64,000 bases of DNA from Pontibacillus yanchengensis (GCF_009856295.1 NZ_WMEU01000001.1:1116001-1180000), one strand, 5' to 3'. Shown: positions 27,038 through 36,196, counted from the stretch's first letter. The notes: generated by a model from the letters alone, not told the origin. A program made the numbers and translations.

Positions 27038-27079
27038 AAAAAGATCCTAAATCCCATTAACAGGAACTAGGATCTTTTT
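27038..27079 (-). terminator. bidirectional terminator between the small membrane gene and pepF
   Basis: A perfect 12-bp stem AAAAAGATCCTA/TAGGATCTTTTT with T-runs on both strands separates two convergent genes. Confidence 0.88.
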
Positions 27080-27104
27080 CACTTTCATCCATGAAAGGTA
27101 ATTT

Positions 27105-28907
27105 TTATGCTTTAATCAATTTTTCAAATTCAGCTAGCTTTTCTTCAAATACGTCAAGGGCTTCTTCGATTGGTTGCTTAGAGGTCATATCCACCCCAGC
27201 ATGCTTCAGTACTTCAATTGGGTAATCACTACTTCCTGCCTTTAAGAAGTCTTTGTAACGACTAACTGCATCATCGCCTTCTTTTAAAATCTGAGACGCT
27301 AAGGCTGTTGCTGCAGAGTAGCCCGTTGCATACTGATAGACATAGTAATTGTAATAGAAGTGTGGAATTCGGGCCCATTCTAACCCAATTTCATCATCTA
27401 CTACAATATTATTCCCAAAGTACTTTTGGTTTAGATCGTGATATAACTCGGTAAGTTTATCGGCCGTTAATGCTTCCCCATTTTGTTCGCGCTTATGAAT
27501 ATCATGTTCAAATTCTGCGAACATTGTTTGACGGAACACAGTGCCACGGAATCCTTCAAGGAAATGGTTAAGAAGATATAGTTTCTTCTTTTCATCTTCT
27601 GTTTCTTTCAATAAATAATCGTTTAGAAGTGCCTCATTACATGTGGAAGCAACTTCTGCTACGAATATGGAGTAATTTCCATAACGATACGGTTGATTCG
27701 CTGCAGAATAATAACTATGAAGAGAGTGACCTAACTCATGTGCCAACGTAAATAAATTATTTAAATTATTTTGCCAGTTCATGAGAATATAAGGATTTGT
27801 TCCATACGTACCAGAAGAATACGCACCGCTCCGTTTCCCTTTGTTCTCTTCCACATCAATCCAACGATTTTTATATCCTTCTTTGACAATATTCACATAC
27901 TCGTCACCTAAAGGCTCTAGCCCCTTCAATACTAATTCTTGAGCTTGGTCATAAGGAATATCCATATCAACGTCCTGTACAAGGTCTGCATACAAATCAT
28001 ACATGTGAAGCTCATCTACACCAAGTACTTCTTTACGGAGGTCAACATATCGCTGCAAAGCAGGAAGGCGATCGTTCACCGCTTCTACTAAGTTATCGTA
28101 CACTTTTTCTGGAATGTTGTTATTATCTAGAGCTGCATGACGAGCGGATTCGTAGTTACGGACAGAAGCTGAAAAGTTATGTTTCTTAACAGATCCGCTT
28201 AATGTCGTTGAGAACGTATTCTTAAAGTTGCCAAATGTTTCGTACATCGCCTCAAAGGCTTGCTTTCTTACACTTCGGTCTTTTGATTGAAGGAAGCGAA
28301 TGTATCGACCATGCGTCAAATCGACATCATTGCCCTCTTCATCCTGAATGGTTGGGAACGTTAGGTCAGCGTTGTTCAGCGCCCCAAATGTTTGAGTAGG
28401 AGTAGACATCACTTCTGAAGCTTTAGCTAGAAGAGCTTCTTCTTGCTCACTTAGAGTGTGAGGGCGTTGACGAGTAATTTCATTCAATGCCTTCTCATAT
28501 AATTTCAGTTCCTCTTTTTCAGATATAAACTGTCCAACCTTACCTTCTTCCATTGCTAAAATTTCTGGATCAATATAACTCATAGCACTACCAACCTGGG
28601 TCAAGAGGTTTTCTGCTCTAGTATTCATCTCTTGATAATGCGAATTTGTCGTATCCTGGTCATTGCGCATATGTGCATATGTAAACAGTTTCCCAACTCG
28701 GTTCGCCACTTCATCTTGAAGTTTTAGCAGATTATATAATGTATCAGCTGATTCATGTAATTTCCCTTGATATTCTGTAATAGTTGGAATTAGTTGTTTA
28801 ATTGCTTCAAATTCTTGATTCCATTCTTCATCAGAAGAAAAAATATCCTCTAACCTCCAGGTGCGTTCTTCTGGTATTTCTTCACGTTTTGGTAGCTCTT
28901 TAGCCAT
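27105..28907 (-). CDS. pepF: oligoendopeptidase F
   Basis: A 600-residue cytoplasmic M3-family zinc peptidase. The zinc motif HELGH lies at residues 390-394, with the third ligand Glu probably in FVAEVASTCNEALL about 25 residues on. PepF cleaves short peptides; in B. subtilis overproduction blocks sporulation through the Phr peptides. The ATG at 28907 is chosen because an earlier ATG overlaps the AAGGAGG site. The gene lies between roxS and coiA as in B. subtilis. Confidence 0.93.
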   Translation of the reverse strand: MAKELPKREEIPEERTWRLEDIFSSDEEWNQEFEAIKQLIPTITEYQGKLHESADTLYNLLKLQDEVANRVGKLFTYAHMRNDQDTTNSHYQEMNTRAENLLTQVGSAMSYIDPEILAMEEGKVGQFISEKEELKLYEKALNEITRQRPHTLSEQEEALLAKASEVMSTPTQTFGALNNADLTFPTIQDEEGNDVDLTHGRYIRFLQSKDRSVRKQAFEAMYETFGNFKNTFSTTLSGSVKKHNFSASVRNYESARHAALDNNNIPEKVYDNLVEAVNDRLPALQRYVDLRKEVLGVDELHMYDLYADLVQDVDMDIPYDQAQELVLKGLEPLGDEYVNIVKEGYKNRWIDVEENKGKRSGAYSSGTYGTNPYILMNWQNNLNNLFTLAHELGHSLHSYYSAANQPYRYGNYSIFVAEVASTCNEALLNDYLLKETEDEKKKLYLLNHFLEGFRGTVFRQTMFAEFEHDIHKREQNGEALTADKLTELYHDLNQKYFGNNIVVDDEIGLEWARIPHFYYNYYVYQYATGYSAATALASQILKEGDDAVSRYKDFLKAGSSDYPIEVLKHAGVDMTSKQPIEEALDVFEEKLAEFEKLIKA

Positions 28908-29045
28908 CTCCATTCCTCCTTCTATATTTCCTTTTCCTTATTTCGTGTCCCGAATTAGAAAACCCTTCTTTTTTCAGAAATATTATACATTTCTCACATC
29001 ATTATATCGCATCCTCTCCTGTGTATGCTAATGATGACTGCCTCT

Positions 29046-30200
29046 CTATTCTTTTATTCTACTCTTTAATAAGCTGATTAATTCTTCATCTTGTTTTATT
29101 CCATCGTGTAATGTTCGAGGAAACTCTACCTCCATTCGTTTCTCAAAGATAATGCCATGTAAATGTTTTAATAAACCAATCCTAGCCAACAAGCATGCAT
29201 AAGCATAATACGGCCTTGGCTCATTATTCATTAATGGATAACAGTCTTTAACCGTATCGGTAGCCGATATCCTTCCCCCTAATGGGAGGGGAAGCACATT
29301 CTCAATAATCCACTTTGCTTGCCAACTATAAGGTTCTTCATTTGGAAAGAGTGTTTGAATTGGGAGGTTAATAATAGAAGGGAGTAAACTCGCATGGTAT
29401 CCACGATGGTACAAATACTGATGAATGGAATAGGCTTCTTGAGCTTTAAAAATAGAATGAGGCTTTTTCCTAAAATTCCGCTTTTCGTTTATCCAAAGGT
29501 CTACTAAAACATTAGGATGTAGATTTGATTGGAGATTAAGAAGTTGGGGGAATGTGAGGGACTGAATAGAAGTGAAATGAAGAGTTCCTATCATTTTTGT
29601 TTTACTAATTGGATAGGGTGTTTGGAAGGTACTAAATTGTTTAGCATCTGGACAATAATAATAAACACTTATTGGGGAATTAGATTGAAATTGATGAAAA
29701 AAAAGCTGGTCATACGAAGATAATGTTACAATGTTTTGTTGATTACGCTTCAGACGATTTCCACCAAGAATCCAAATAGGAATAATCCCATATCGTTGGT
29801 ATCCTTTCGTTCGAGCCAACATCATTTCCGGGGAAATACGACAACATTGATATTCAATTGCTATTTTTTTCCTTTTTATGGTGAGAAATATGTCAGGGCG
29901 TTGCTTAATCTCAGGTATATAAGCTTCTAACATAGCATGATATCCTTGAGCTTGTAGCCATTTAAATAAATGTATTTTCCCTCGTTCATGATAGTTCCCC
30001 TCCCCATTTGATGCATTCACACACCTCGAATAAGGCTTATGAGCAAAGTGTGGAACTACTTTACTCCCTGCTCTTATTAACACTTTTTCCTTACAAGTCG
30101 GACAAAAAAACGATTCTAGACCTCGAATGTGTCTAATTTCCTCATTGGAACAATCCATTAATAGAAATTCTTTTCCTAAACGATTAAGAGCTCTTAACAC
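29046..30200 (-). CDS. coiA: competence protein CoiA
   Basis: A 384-residue CoiA-family protein, needed for recombination of incoming DNA during transformation. The N-terminal part has a zinc-finger-like FFCPTCKEKVLIRAG...PHFAHK, followed by a nuclease-like domain with H-E-R-G-K...RPDIFLTIKRKKIAIEYQC (a PD-(D/E)xK-type core: D, then E-x-Q). The GTG at 30200 has AAAGGAG nine bases upstream; longer in-frame starts lack one. Repeat copy D begins only ~60 bp upstream, leaving little room for a promoter, and I see no ComK box. Confidence 0.85.
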   Translation of the reverse strand: MLRALNRLGKEFLLMDCSNEEIRHIRGLESFFCPTCKEKVLIRAGSKVVPHFAHKPYSRCVNASNGEGNYHERGKIHLFKWLQAQGYHAMLEAYIPEIKQRPDIFLTIKRKKIAIEYQCCRISPEMMLARTKGYQRYGIIPIWILGGNRLKRNQQNIVTLSSYDQLFFHQFQSNSPISVYYYCPDAKQFSTFQTPYPISKTKMIGTLHFTSIQSLTFPQLLNLQSNLHPNVLVDLWINEKRNFRKKPHSIFKAQEAYSIHQYLYHRGYHASLLPSIINLPIQTLFPNEEPYSWQAKWIIENVLPLPLGGRISATDTVKDCYPLMNNEPRPYYAYACLLARIGLLKHLHGIIFEKRMEVEFPRTLHDGIKQDEELISLLKSRIKE

Positions 30201-30261
30201 ATAATTACACTCCTTTCTAAATATATACATACTCCTCCCACATACCATTATCCTTCATAAG

Positions 30262-30500
30262 TAAGAAAAAAAGCGCAAGTTCCCTGCTAGCGACGTACAA
30301 ACTGTCTAACAGTAATTTAGAGGAGACTCTGGAATGATAGAGATTCGATGTTGCTGCGTCACGCAGCAACACGAACCAACTTACGTCGTGTAGGCCTTAA
30401 GGAAACACGGTGAGCGACGGCAATCTGATGTTGACTTATCGTAAAGGAGGAGCAGGAAGTTTGCTAGTCGCTGGGCGCTAGAGCTAGACATGTAAGTGCC
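30262..30500 (+). repeat. dispersed structured repeat, copy D (inverted-core form)
   Basis: 5' TGCTAGCGACGTACAAACTG and 3' GTCGCTGGGCGCTAGAGCTA flank a core running AACAGTAATTTAGAGG, GCTGCGTCACGCAGC, then AACCAACTTACGTCGTGTAG: the reverse complement of the core order in copies B, E, F, G and H. It lies in the coiA-cls gap, both genes on the opposite strand. Confidence 0.9.
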
Positions 30501-30516
30501 ATAACTTATGCTTTCT

Positions 30517-32028
30517 TTACAACAAAGGAGAAAGAAGTCTGGAGGTTGATTCCAAAAATCTTTTGAGTAATGGTCTTTTTTTAAATGAATCTAAGGTAAT
30601 CTCTTCAGCATAGTTCAGATCATCCATGTAATCATGGACTAATTTTTCAGTACTTTGAGTTCTATATAAGAACGCATTTACCTCAAAATTTAAATGAAAG
30701 CTTCGCATATCCATATTTGATGTACCTATTGAAGCCAGCTCATTGTCGACAATCATAAGTTTGCTATGCAAAAATCCTTTGTTAAAGGCATGTATTTTCA
30801 CACCTGCTTCTAATAACTCAGGAAAATAAGATCTAGAAGCATAATAAACTATGCGCTTATCAGGTTGATTTGGGACAAGCAATTTCACATCAATACCACT
30901 CAAAGCAGCCGCCTTCAAAGCAGTTAGAATGTCCTCATCAGGAATAAAATAGGGAGACGCAATCCATATTGACTCTTTCGCACTGACAATCATGGAGAAA
31001 AATACATGTTTAATTACTTCCCATTCATTATCAGGACCACTTGCAATCATTTGGACGCCACCTCTCCCCTCTGAGTCTACAAGTGGCGGAGAAAGGTACT
31101 CACTCGTCAAGTGAGCATTACCGGTCATATAGTACCAATCTTGTAAAAATATTAACTGTAAGCTTCGTACGGACTCTCCTTGGACAAGCAAATGGGTATC
31201 TCGCCAAAAGCCATAGTTCGAATCCCTTCCTAAATATTCATCACCAACATTCAAACCTCCTACAAAAGCTGTCTTTCCATCCACGACTACAATTTTACGG
31301 TGGTTTCGAAAGTTAATTTTGTTATTTAAAAACGGGAGACGAACAGGTGAAAATGGGACAACTTCTACACCAGCCTCTTCTAAGTCTTGCTTAAAGCGAT
31401 TTGATAATTGCCAACTACCCACTGCATCATATAGAAAACGGACCTCGACACCTTGCTGAGCTTTTTCTATTAAAATATTTTTGATTTCCATTCCAATTTC
31501 ATCATGACGAACAATGTAATATTCCATATGAATATGGTGTTGAGCCTTTTTTAGTTCGGATAGTAATGATTGAAATGTTTCTTCCCCATCCGTTAATACT
31601 TTTGTATCCGTATTAAACGTAATAGGAGAGTGGGCCAATCGTTGAGCCAATTGGAAAAGAAGCTTTTGGTGATCTCCCATTTGTTCCATTTGGCTCTGAT
31701 CAATTTGCCTTGAACCTTCTATTCTTCGAAAGGCTTGTTCATCTATTTCACCTTTTTGTTGAAACATTTTTCGTTTCCGATAATTTTGGCCAAATATGAT
31801 GTAAAAAAAGAATCCTACAATCGGCACAGCAGCTAAAACCACGAGCCAAGTCAGTGTTTGCGTAGGATGGCGGTTTTCGAAAAAAATCACAACTCCAATA
31901 AACACAGCTGAGATCGTAAAAAGGATCGACATCGTCCCTAGCAGCCAACCTTGCCAGTAAGAATGGGTAACATAAAGTATGAGCCCTAATATAGATAAGA
32001 ACACTAAGATTTGAATACGTTTAAACAT
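30517..32028 (-). CDS. cls: cardiolipin synthase
   Basis: A 503-residue phospholipase-D superfamily enzyme. Two N-terminal membrane segments (about 5-25 and 35-55) are followed by two HKD motifs, HRKIVVVDGKTAFVGG and HSKLMIVDNELASIGTSN. It condenses two phosphatidylglycerols to cardiolipin at the membrane. AAAGGAA precedes the ATG. It is an insertion relative to the B. subtilis order, where mecA and coiA are adjacent, and is flanked on both sides by repeat copies (D and E). Confidence 0.92.
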   Translation of the reverse strand: MFKRIQILVFLSILGLILYVTHSYWQGWLLGTMSILFTISAVFIGVVIFFENRHPTQTLTWLVVLAAVPIVGFFFYIIFGQNYRKRKMFQQKGEIDEQAFRRIEGSRQIDQSQMEQMGDHQKLLFQLAQRLAHSPITFNTDTKVLTDGEETFQSLLSELKKAQHHIHMEYYIVRHDEIGMEIKNILIEKAQQGVEVRFLYDAVGSWQLSNRFKQDLEEAGVEVVPFSPVRLPFLNNKINFRNHRKIVVVDGKTAFVGGLNVGDEYLGRDSNYGFWRDTHLLVQGESVRSLQLIFLQDWYYMTGNAHLTSEYLSPPLVDSEGRGGVQMIASGPDNEWEVIKHVFFSMIVSAKESIWIASPYFIPDEDILTALKAAALSGIDVKLLVPNQPDKRIVYYASRSYFPELLEAGVKIHAFNKGFLHSKLMIVDNELASIGTSNMDMRSFHLNFEVNAFLYRTQSTEKLVHDYMDDLNYAEEITLDSFKKRPLLKRFLESTSRLLSPLL

Positions 32029-32142
32029 GAAGGTTCGTTCCTTTCTGAATTACAACGTGTTGTTAGAAGTATATTCTATTTACCCTTCGTTTTACACCTT
32101 TATTCCTTATACGAATGAAAGACATACCGTTTCAGTCTTAAC

Positions 32143-32370
32143 AGAACAAAAGCTCAGGGCGCCCGCTTAGCGACGTATATGCTGCAGCCTACACGACACA
32201 GGTTGGTTCGATGTTGCTACGTGTCGTAGCAATTTTAATCGAACTTCCCCTGAATTTATAGGAGATAAAGAAAACACGAAAACATGAGTGATTCGATGTT
32301 AACTTATCGTATGAAGGCGAGGATAGCATCCTAGGCGCTGGAGCTGGACGTGGCATTAAGTTATACGTGT
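32143..32370 (+). repeat. dispersed structured repeat, copy E
   Basis: Begins AGAACAAAAGCTCAGGGCGC, then CGCTTAGCGACGTA. The core hairpin is GCTACG-tgt-CGTAGC within TTCGAT...ATCGAA: relative to GCTGCG...CGCAGC in copies G and H, both partners changed together. Ends with GGCGCTGGAGCTGGACGTGG. Lies between cls and mecA, antisense to both. Confidence 0.9.
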
Positions 32371-32390
32371 ATAAATTACTATACAAAATA

Positions 32391-32415
32391 AAAAGCGACA
32401 ACTTAGAGTTGTCGC
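32391..32415 (-). terminator. terminator of mecA
   Basis: A perfect stem GCGACAACT/AGTTGTCGC with a 3-nt loop and TTTT on the minus strand, just after the mecA stop. Confidence 0.88.
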
Positions 32416-32426
32416 CTCACATCCAG

Positions 32427-33125
32427 TTACATTTCTGGAAAGTATTTGGAGATTTGATTCAATGCATCTTCATCGAAAATTGTGTTTCCGTATTCTTCTA
32501 AGCGGTGGACAGTCAATTGGGATTCATGACCAAATTCAAGCAGCTGGCTTAGAATGTTCTCTTGTACTTCGTCGCTCATCTCTTCCTTTGTAAATTCCAC
32601 GTATAAGAAATACGTATCTTCAAAGTGATAAAGTTTATCTGTGATGCCATCTGGCTTACCGAAGTAATGACTTAGTTGAATAACTTCTTCAAAGTCTTGA
32701 AAACGAATTACGAAAGATAAACGATCATTTGATGATTTCTCATCGTTTTCACCAGCGGATTCGCTGTCTTGATCCTTATTTACCTCTTCCCCACTATCTA
32801 ACATGGATTCCAGTTTTTCATCCACTGGCATGTCGATGGTTTTTCCATCATCAGTAGGTAGTTCAAGCTTATGTCCATCTTTAGAAATCTGAGCTTTCGT
32901 TACAACAATTTCTAAGCCTTTATCCATAGCCTGTACTTGTATCCATAACGGTCCATCTAAATTGAACCCTTCTTCATCATTTACTTCGTCCATCATTTGC
33001 CAGAAGAGCTGTTCACTTCTTTCTCTATTATACCAGATCTCTTCTCGGTCGAAACCTCGATCTTCGATGTCCATATACGTCACATAGAATTTAACGGTAT
33101 TCTCATTAATACGTTCGATTTCCAT
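32427..33125 (-). CDS. mecA: adaptor protein MecA
   Basis: A 232-residue ClpC adaptor. The N-terminal domain MEIERINENTVKFYVTYMDIEDRGF...REEIWYNRERSEQLFWQMMDEV recognises substrates (ComK in B. subtilis; also Spo0A and Spx interactions are reported), an acidic Ser-rich linker runs about 105-130, and the C-terminal domain (RFQDFEEVIQLSHYF...) binds ClpC. GAAGGGAG precedes the ATG. Together with Med, CoiA and SpxH in this window it belongs to the competence and stress proteolysis network. Confidence 0.95.
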   Translation of the reverse strand: MEIERINENTVKFYVTYMDIEDRGFDREEIWYNRERSEQLFWQMMDEVNDEEGFNLDGPLWIQVQAMDKGLEIVVTKAQISKDGHKLELPTDDGKTIDMPVDEKLESMLDSGEEVNKDQDSESAGENDEKSSNDRLSFVIRFQDFEEVIQLSHYFGKPDGITDKLYHFEDTYFLYVEFTKEEMSDEVQENILSQLLEFGHESQLTVHRLEEYGNTIFDEDALNQISKYFPEM

Positions 33126-33337
33126 TGAACTCGCTCCCTTCTGTTGACTAGTTTAGGTGGAAGGGAAAACTTCACCCTATAAAAATAGTTCTTATTTACA
33201 ACATACCCTGAATTGAAATGTTTCAACCATATGATGTGCTGAATCCTTTTAGTATTTGTTACTATTTTATGATACTCGAGGGCATATTGAAAACAGAATT
33301 GCTCAAAATGTTCAAAACAAACGAATGACCTAGATTC
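33126..33337. other. intergenic region upstream of mecA and yjbE
   Basis: AT-rich and without a gene. It must hold the mecA promoter on the minus strand, but no box close to consensus stands out. Confidence 0.4.
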
Positions 33338-33366
33338 TTGACATGTAATATTGCTTGCACTATATT
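33338..33366 (+). promoter_or_regulatory. sigma-A promoter of yjbE
   Basis: TTGACA (33338-33343) and TATATT (33361-33366) are separated by 17 bp, nearly consensus. An ~85-nt leader follows, containing the hairpin TAGCTGAA/TTCAGCTA (about 33413-33430) just upstream of the ribosome site. Confidence 0.75.
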
Positions 33367-33458
33367 AATTAAGTCGAGAATCATAATTAATTCGTGAGTT
33401 AATTCATTATTTTAGCTGAAAATTCAGCTATTGTCACTAGGTAGTAGGAGGTTTTTTC

Positions 33459-34124
33459 TTGGAATTAGACTTGATCAAAGATATATTGATCATTATTGGT
33501 ATCGATATTATTCTTGGCGGAGATAATGCCATTGTTATTGCACTAGCTAGTAGAAAATTACCTGATAAGCAACGGAACAAAGCAATCTTTTGGGGTACAG
33601 GCCTAGCAGTAGGAATTAGGGTCGCATTAACAGCTGTTGCTGTTTACTTACTCCAGATACCGTTCTTGCAAGCCATAGGTGGAATTTTGCTCATTTACAT
33701 TGCTATAAAACTTCTTACAGATAACGAAGTAGACCCAGATATCGAAGCCAAAGACAGTCTCACAGGCGCAATAAAGACAATCGTTTTCGCAGACTTAGTT
33801 ATGGGTTTCGATAACGTTCTAGCCATCGCAGGCGCATCTCATGGTAACATCTGGCTCGTCGTCATAGGATTACTTGTTTCGGTTCCAATTATTATTTGGG
33901 GTAGCAAGCTGATACTTACCTTATTGGAAAAATATCCATTCCTTGTATATCTTGGTTCAGGTATTCTAGCATATACAGCTGGTGAGATGATTTTAAATGA
34001 AGGTAATTTTAAAGCCTTTTTCCATGAATATGCATACCTTGAGTGGGTCATTCCTATTGCAGCCATATTCCTTGTAATTGGGGTAGGATATCTACTAAAC
34101 CAACGTAAGGAACAACACGCATAA
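33459..34124 (+). CDS. yjbE: TerC-family membrane protein YjbE
   Basis: A 221-residue integral membrane protein with about seven helices. Family motifs include IDIILGGDNAIVIALA near the start and ADLVMGFDNVLAIAGASHGN in the middle, whose Asp residues are candidates for metal binding. TerC relatives export Mn2+ or assist metalation of secreted enzymes. It starts with TTG, with TAGGAGGT at seven bases. The yybP-ykoY manganese riboswitch that controls some TerC genes is not evident in the short leader. Confidence 0.88.
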   Translation: MELDLIKDILIIIGIDIILGGDNAIVIALASRKLPDKQRNKAIFWGTGLAVGIRVALTAVAVYLLQIPFLQAIGGILLIYIAIKLLTDNEVDPDIEAKDSLTGAIKTIVFADLVMGFDNVLAIAGASHGNIWLVVIGLLVSVPIIIWGSKLILTLLEKYPFLVYLGSGILAYTAGEMILNEGNFKAFFHEYAYLEWVIPIAAIFLVIGVGYLLNQRKEQHA

Positions 34125-34157
34125 GCATCTTATAAGAGCTATATAAAAGGAAACCTA

Positions 34158-34193
34158 AAAAACTCTGCTGAATGAGCATTCGGCAGAGTTTTA
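34158..34193. terminator. bidirectional terminator between yjbE and spx
   Basis: AAAACTCTGC-GAATG pairs with CATTC-GCAGAGTTTT; T-runs on both strands serve the two convergent genes. Confidence 0.88.
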
Positions 34194-34212
34194 TTTTAAT
34201 TAAGTATTGTAT

Positions 34213-34608
34213 TTAGTTAACTAAGCGTTGTGCTTCTTGAAGCTGAAATGTACGTACTGTTCTAGGTAGGAATCGACGAATCTCATCCTCATTGTAACCA
34301 ACCTGCAAGCGTTTTTCGTCCACGATGATTGGTCGACGTAGCAGACCTGGATTTGCAGTAATCATATCCAATAAATCTTTCATAGGAAGTTGATCTAATT
34401 CGACTTCCATGTTTTGAAAAACCTTTGATCGAGTCGAAATAATTTCATCTGTGCCGTCTTCTGTCATGCGTAGTACTTCTTTAATTTCATCAATAGACAG
34501 GGGTTCAGAAAAAATGTTACGTTCCTCAAACGGAATATCATGCTCTTCTAACCAAGCCTTCGCTTTACGACATGATGTACAACTTGGAGAAGTATAAAGT
34601 GTGACCAT
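34213..34608 (-). CDS. spx: transcriptional regulator Spx
   Basis: A 131-residue ArsC-family protein that binds the RNA polymerase alpha C-terminal domain and redirects transcription under disulfide stress. The redox switch CxxC is at C10 and C13 ([11 protein letters not shown]), and [21 protein letters not shown] is the conserved C-terminal core. The ATG at 34608 gives exactly the B. subtilis length; an upstream in-frame TTG would overlap the GAGGAG site. Its level is set by SpxH-ClpXP. Confidence 0.95.
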   Translation of the reverse strand: MVTLYTSPSCTSCRKAKAWLEEHDIPFEERNIFSEPLSIDEIKEVLRMTEDGTDEIISTRSKVFQNMEVELDQLPMKDLLDMITANPGLLRRPIIVDEKRLQVGYNEDEIRRFLPRTVRTFQLQEAQRLVN

Positions 34609-34626
34609 GCAATCTTCACTCCTCAA

Positions 34627-34914
34627 ACAAAATTTATCACGAATGTTTTAATCGCTTATTAAATTAAAATAAGTTTAATGTAGGCGCTTAAATTTAAGTA
34701 TACTACATTTACAACCAAAACGGTAGATACTAAACAAAAAATAATCCTTTATTCTACAAATGTTATACAACGGACAACTATCTCATAGTGTACTATTCCA
34801 CGTTCAAATAAATCTAAACATATAAATGATACTTTTTTAGAATTCTTTTTTCGCATTGAATATCATTTTCAATTGTTATTTCTAACAGGCTTTCTATTAT
34901 GTATAGTAGATTTA
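34627..34914. other. long AT-rich spx upstream region
   Basis: About 290 bp without a gene. B. subtilis spx has several promoters in the matching place; here a TATACT box on the minus strand (near 34700) is the only -10-like element that stands out, without a good -35. Confidence 0.4.
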
Positions 34915-34947
34915 AATAGCAAGCAGGGTAATACCCTACTTGCTATA
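34915..34947 (-). terminator. terminator of yjbC
   Basis: ATAGCAAG-AGGG pairs with CCCT-CTTGCTAT around a 5-nt loop; the T-run on the minus strand is short. Confidence 0.65.
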
Positions 34948-34958
34948 ACTTCCTTTAC

Positions 34959-35552
34959 CTAAGCTTTTTCAGGTGTAGCTATAGATTCGAGAATATTCTT
35001 AGAATCTGGGTCTTCATTAATGGTGAGGACTTCTTCAACTGGCTGGTAGGATTCACCGTATAATTCTTTATCTTTATACGTGTGGATATTTACATACAGT
35101 TCTTTCATTTTTTCAAAAATGGATTCTTCGGATTCGTGTTCTGGGGACCAATAAAGGATTTCCATTTGGTTCAGCTCATTGGTAGCAAGTGAACGTCTAG
35201 TGTAACCAATGGAATGAGCGTGTTCGAATCCTTCTTTCTGGTAGAATTTGAGGCGTTTTTCGGTGTCCGTATCTTCGTAATCAACAGGCTCTACCTCTAA
35301 TATAATTGGTTTACCTTTTGATTTAAGTTTCTCAATCAGTTTATGACCAATTCCCTGTCCTCGGGTTTGAGTGGATACCCAAACATAATCGATGAAAATA
35401 AATGATTCAAACTCAGCGTACATTAGAACATGCTTTGAACTTTCATCCTTAATGTACACATCACTTTTTTCCTTTAAGAGCAAATCCATATGCTCCTTAG
35501 ATTTCATTTCCTCAACCGGAAAATATTCATTTAACTTCTCATACCAATTCAT
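34959..35552 (-). CDS. yjbC: N-acetyltransferase YjbC
   Basis: A 197-residue GNAT protein nearly identical in plan to B. subtilis YjbC. The start MNWYEKLNEYFPVEEMKS is conserved, and the acetyl-CoA loop is VSTQTRGQGIGHKLIEKL (about residues 60-77). In B. subtilis yjbC precedes spx and both are cotranscribed and stress induced; here a hairpin and a 350-bp gap separate them. The ATG at 35552 has AAAGGAG upstream, better than the in-frame start nine codons before. Substrate unknown. Confidence 0.9.
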   Translation of the reverse strand: MNWYEKLNEYFPVEEMKSKEHMDLLLKEKSDVYIKDESSKHVLMYAEFESFIFIDYVWVSTQTRGQGIGHKLIEKLKSKGKPIILEVEPVDYEDTDTEKRLKFYQKEGFEHAHSIGYTRRSLATNELNQMEILYWSPEHESEESIFEKMKELYVNIHTYKDKELYGESYQPVEEVLTINEDPDSKNILESIATPEKA

Positions 35553-35705
35553 TGATCTACTCCTTTTTGTGTAGTCCATTTAATTATAACGAATTTTCAG
35601 TGATTTGTGAAATTTATTTCTCTAAAACTTTCCATTCAATACTTTTCCCTAAAAGCATATAGTATAACATGAAGACTTTTACATGGTTAGAAAGGAGCCT
35701 TGATC

Positions 35706-35900
35706 ATGCAGATTTTCATTATGGACATGTTCTTAGTCGGCGTAGGCATTATTTTATCAACGGCATTTTTAGCAAGTATCATTCATTTTGTTGCAAGTGC
35801 ACTATTTAGGAGAAACTCTAAAGATTCGTTTAAAAATATGTCCAATACTTTACAAAAAAATTGGCGCGGAATAAGCGGTCAATCAAAAAGCAAACCGTAG
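35706..35900 (+). CDS. small single-helix membrane protein
   Basis: A 64-residue frame, MQIFIMDMFLVGVGIILSTA at the start, with one hydrophobic segment of about 28 residues and a basic C-terminus (NWRGISGQSKSKP). AAAGGAG lies eight bases before the ATG. It is divergent from yjbC and followed by repeat copy F. Family not recognised. Confidence 0.6.
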   Translation: MQIFIMDMFLVGVGIILSTAFLASIIHFVASALFRRNSKDSFKNMSNTLQKNWRGISGQSKSKP

Positions 35901-35944
35901 CCCCTAGTATTTATCTTGAAAAAGATAGAAACTTTTATACATTG

Positions 35945-36170
35945 CACATAAAAAAAAGCTCCGGGCGCTTGTTTAGCGACGTACAAAACTGCTGCCATAC
36001 GAAGTGGTTTGCTTCGATATTCCTGCACGATGCAGCGCCCCATCATTCCAGAACCTCCTCCATATCTCTATGAGATAAAAGAAACACGGTGAGCGGTAGC
36101 GATCAGATGTTTCCTTTTCTTACAGAGGGCGTGAAAAGCACACAATTGCTAAACATGTAAGCTCCAAAAA
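35945..36170 (+). repeat. dispersed structured repeat, copy F (diverged)
   Basis: TTTAGCGACGTACAAAACTG, then CCATACGAAGTGG, a decayed core (CTGCACGATGCAG) and TTCCAGAACCTCCTCCATAT, followed by TGAGATAAAAGAAACACGGT. The TTCCAGAACCTCCTCC spacer equals, in opposite orientation, the left spacer of copies A and D, which proves the inversion of their cores. Confidence 0.82.
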
Positions 36171-36196
36171 TTATAGTTCCTTCACTTATAACAAAA

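Noticed and set aside
32189..32401. Open frame of 70 codons antisense to repeat copy E
   Set aside because: Same reason: chance frame in a structured repeat.
33367..33458. yybP-ykoY manganese riboswitch in the yjbE leader
   Set aside because: Only ~85 nt with one small hairpin; the conserved four-way-junction motifs are not seen.
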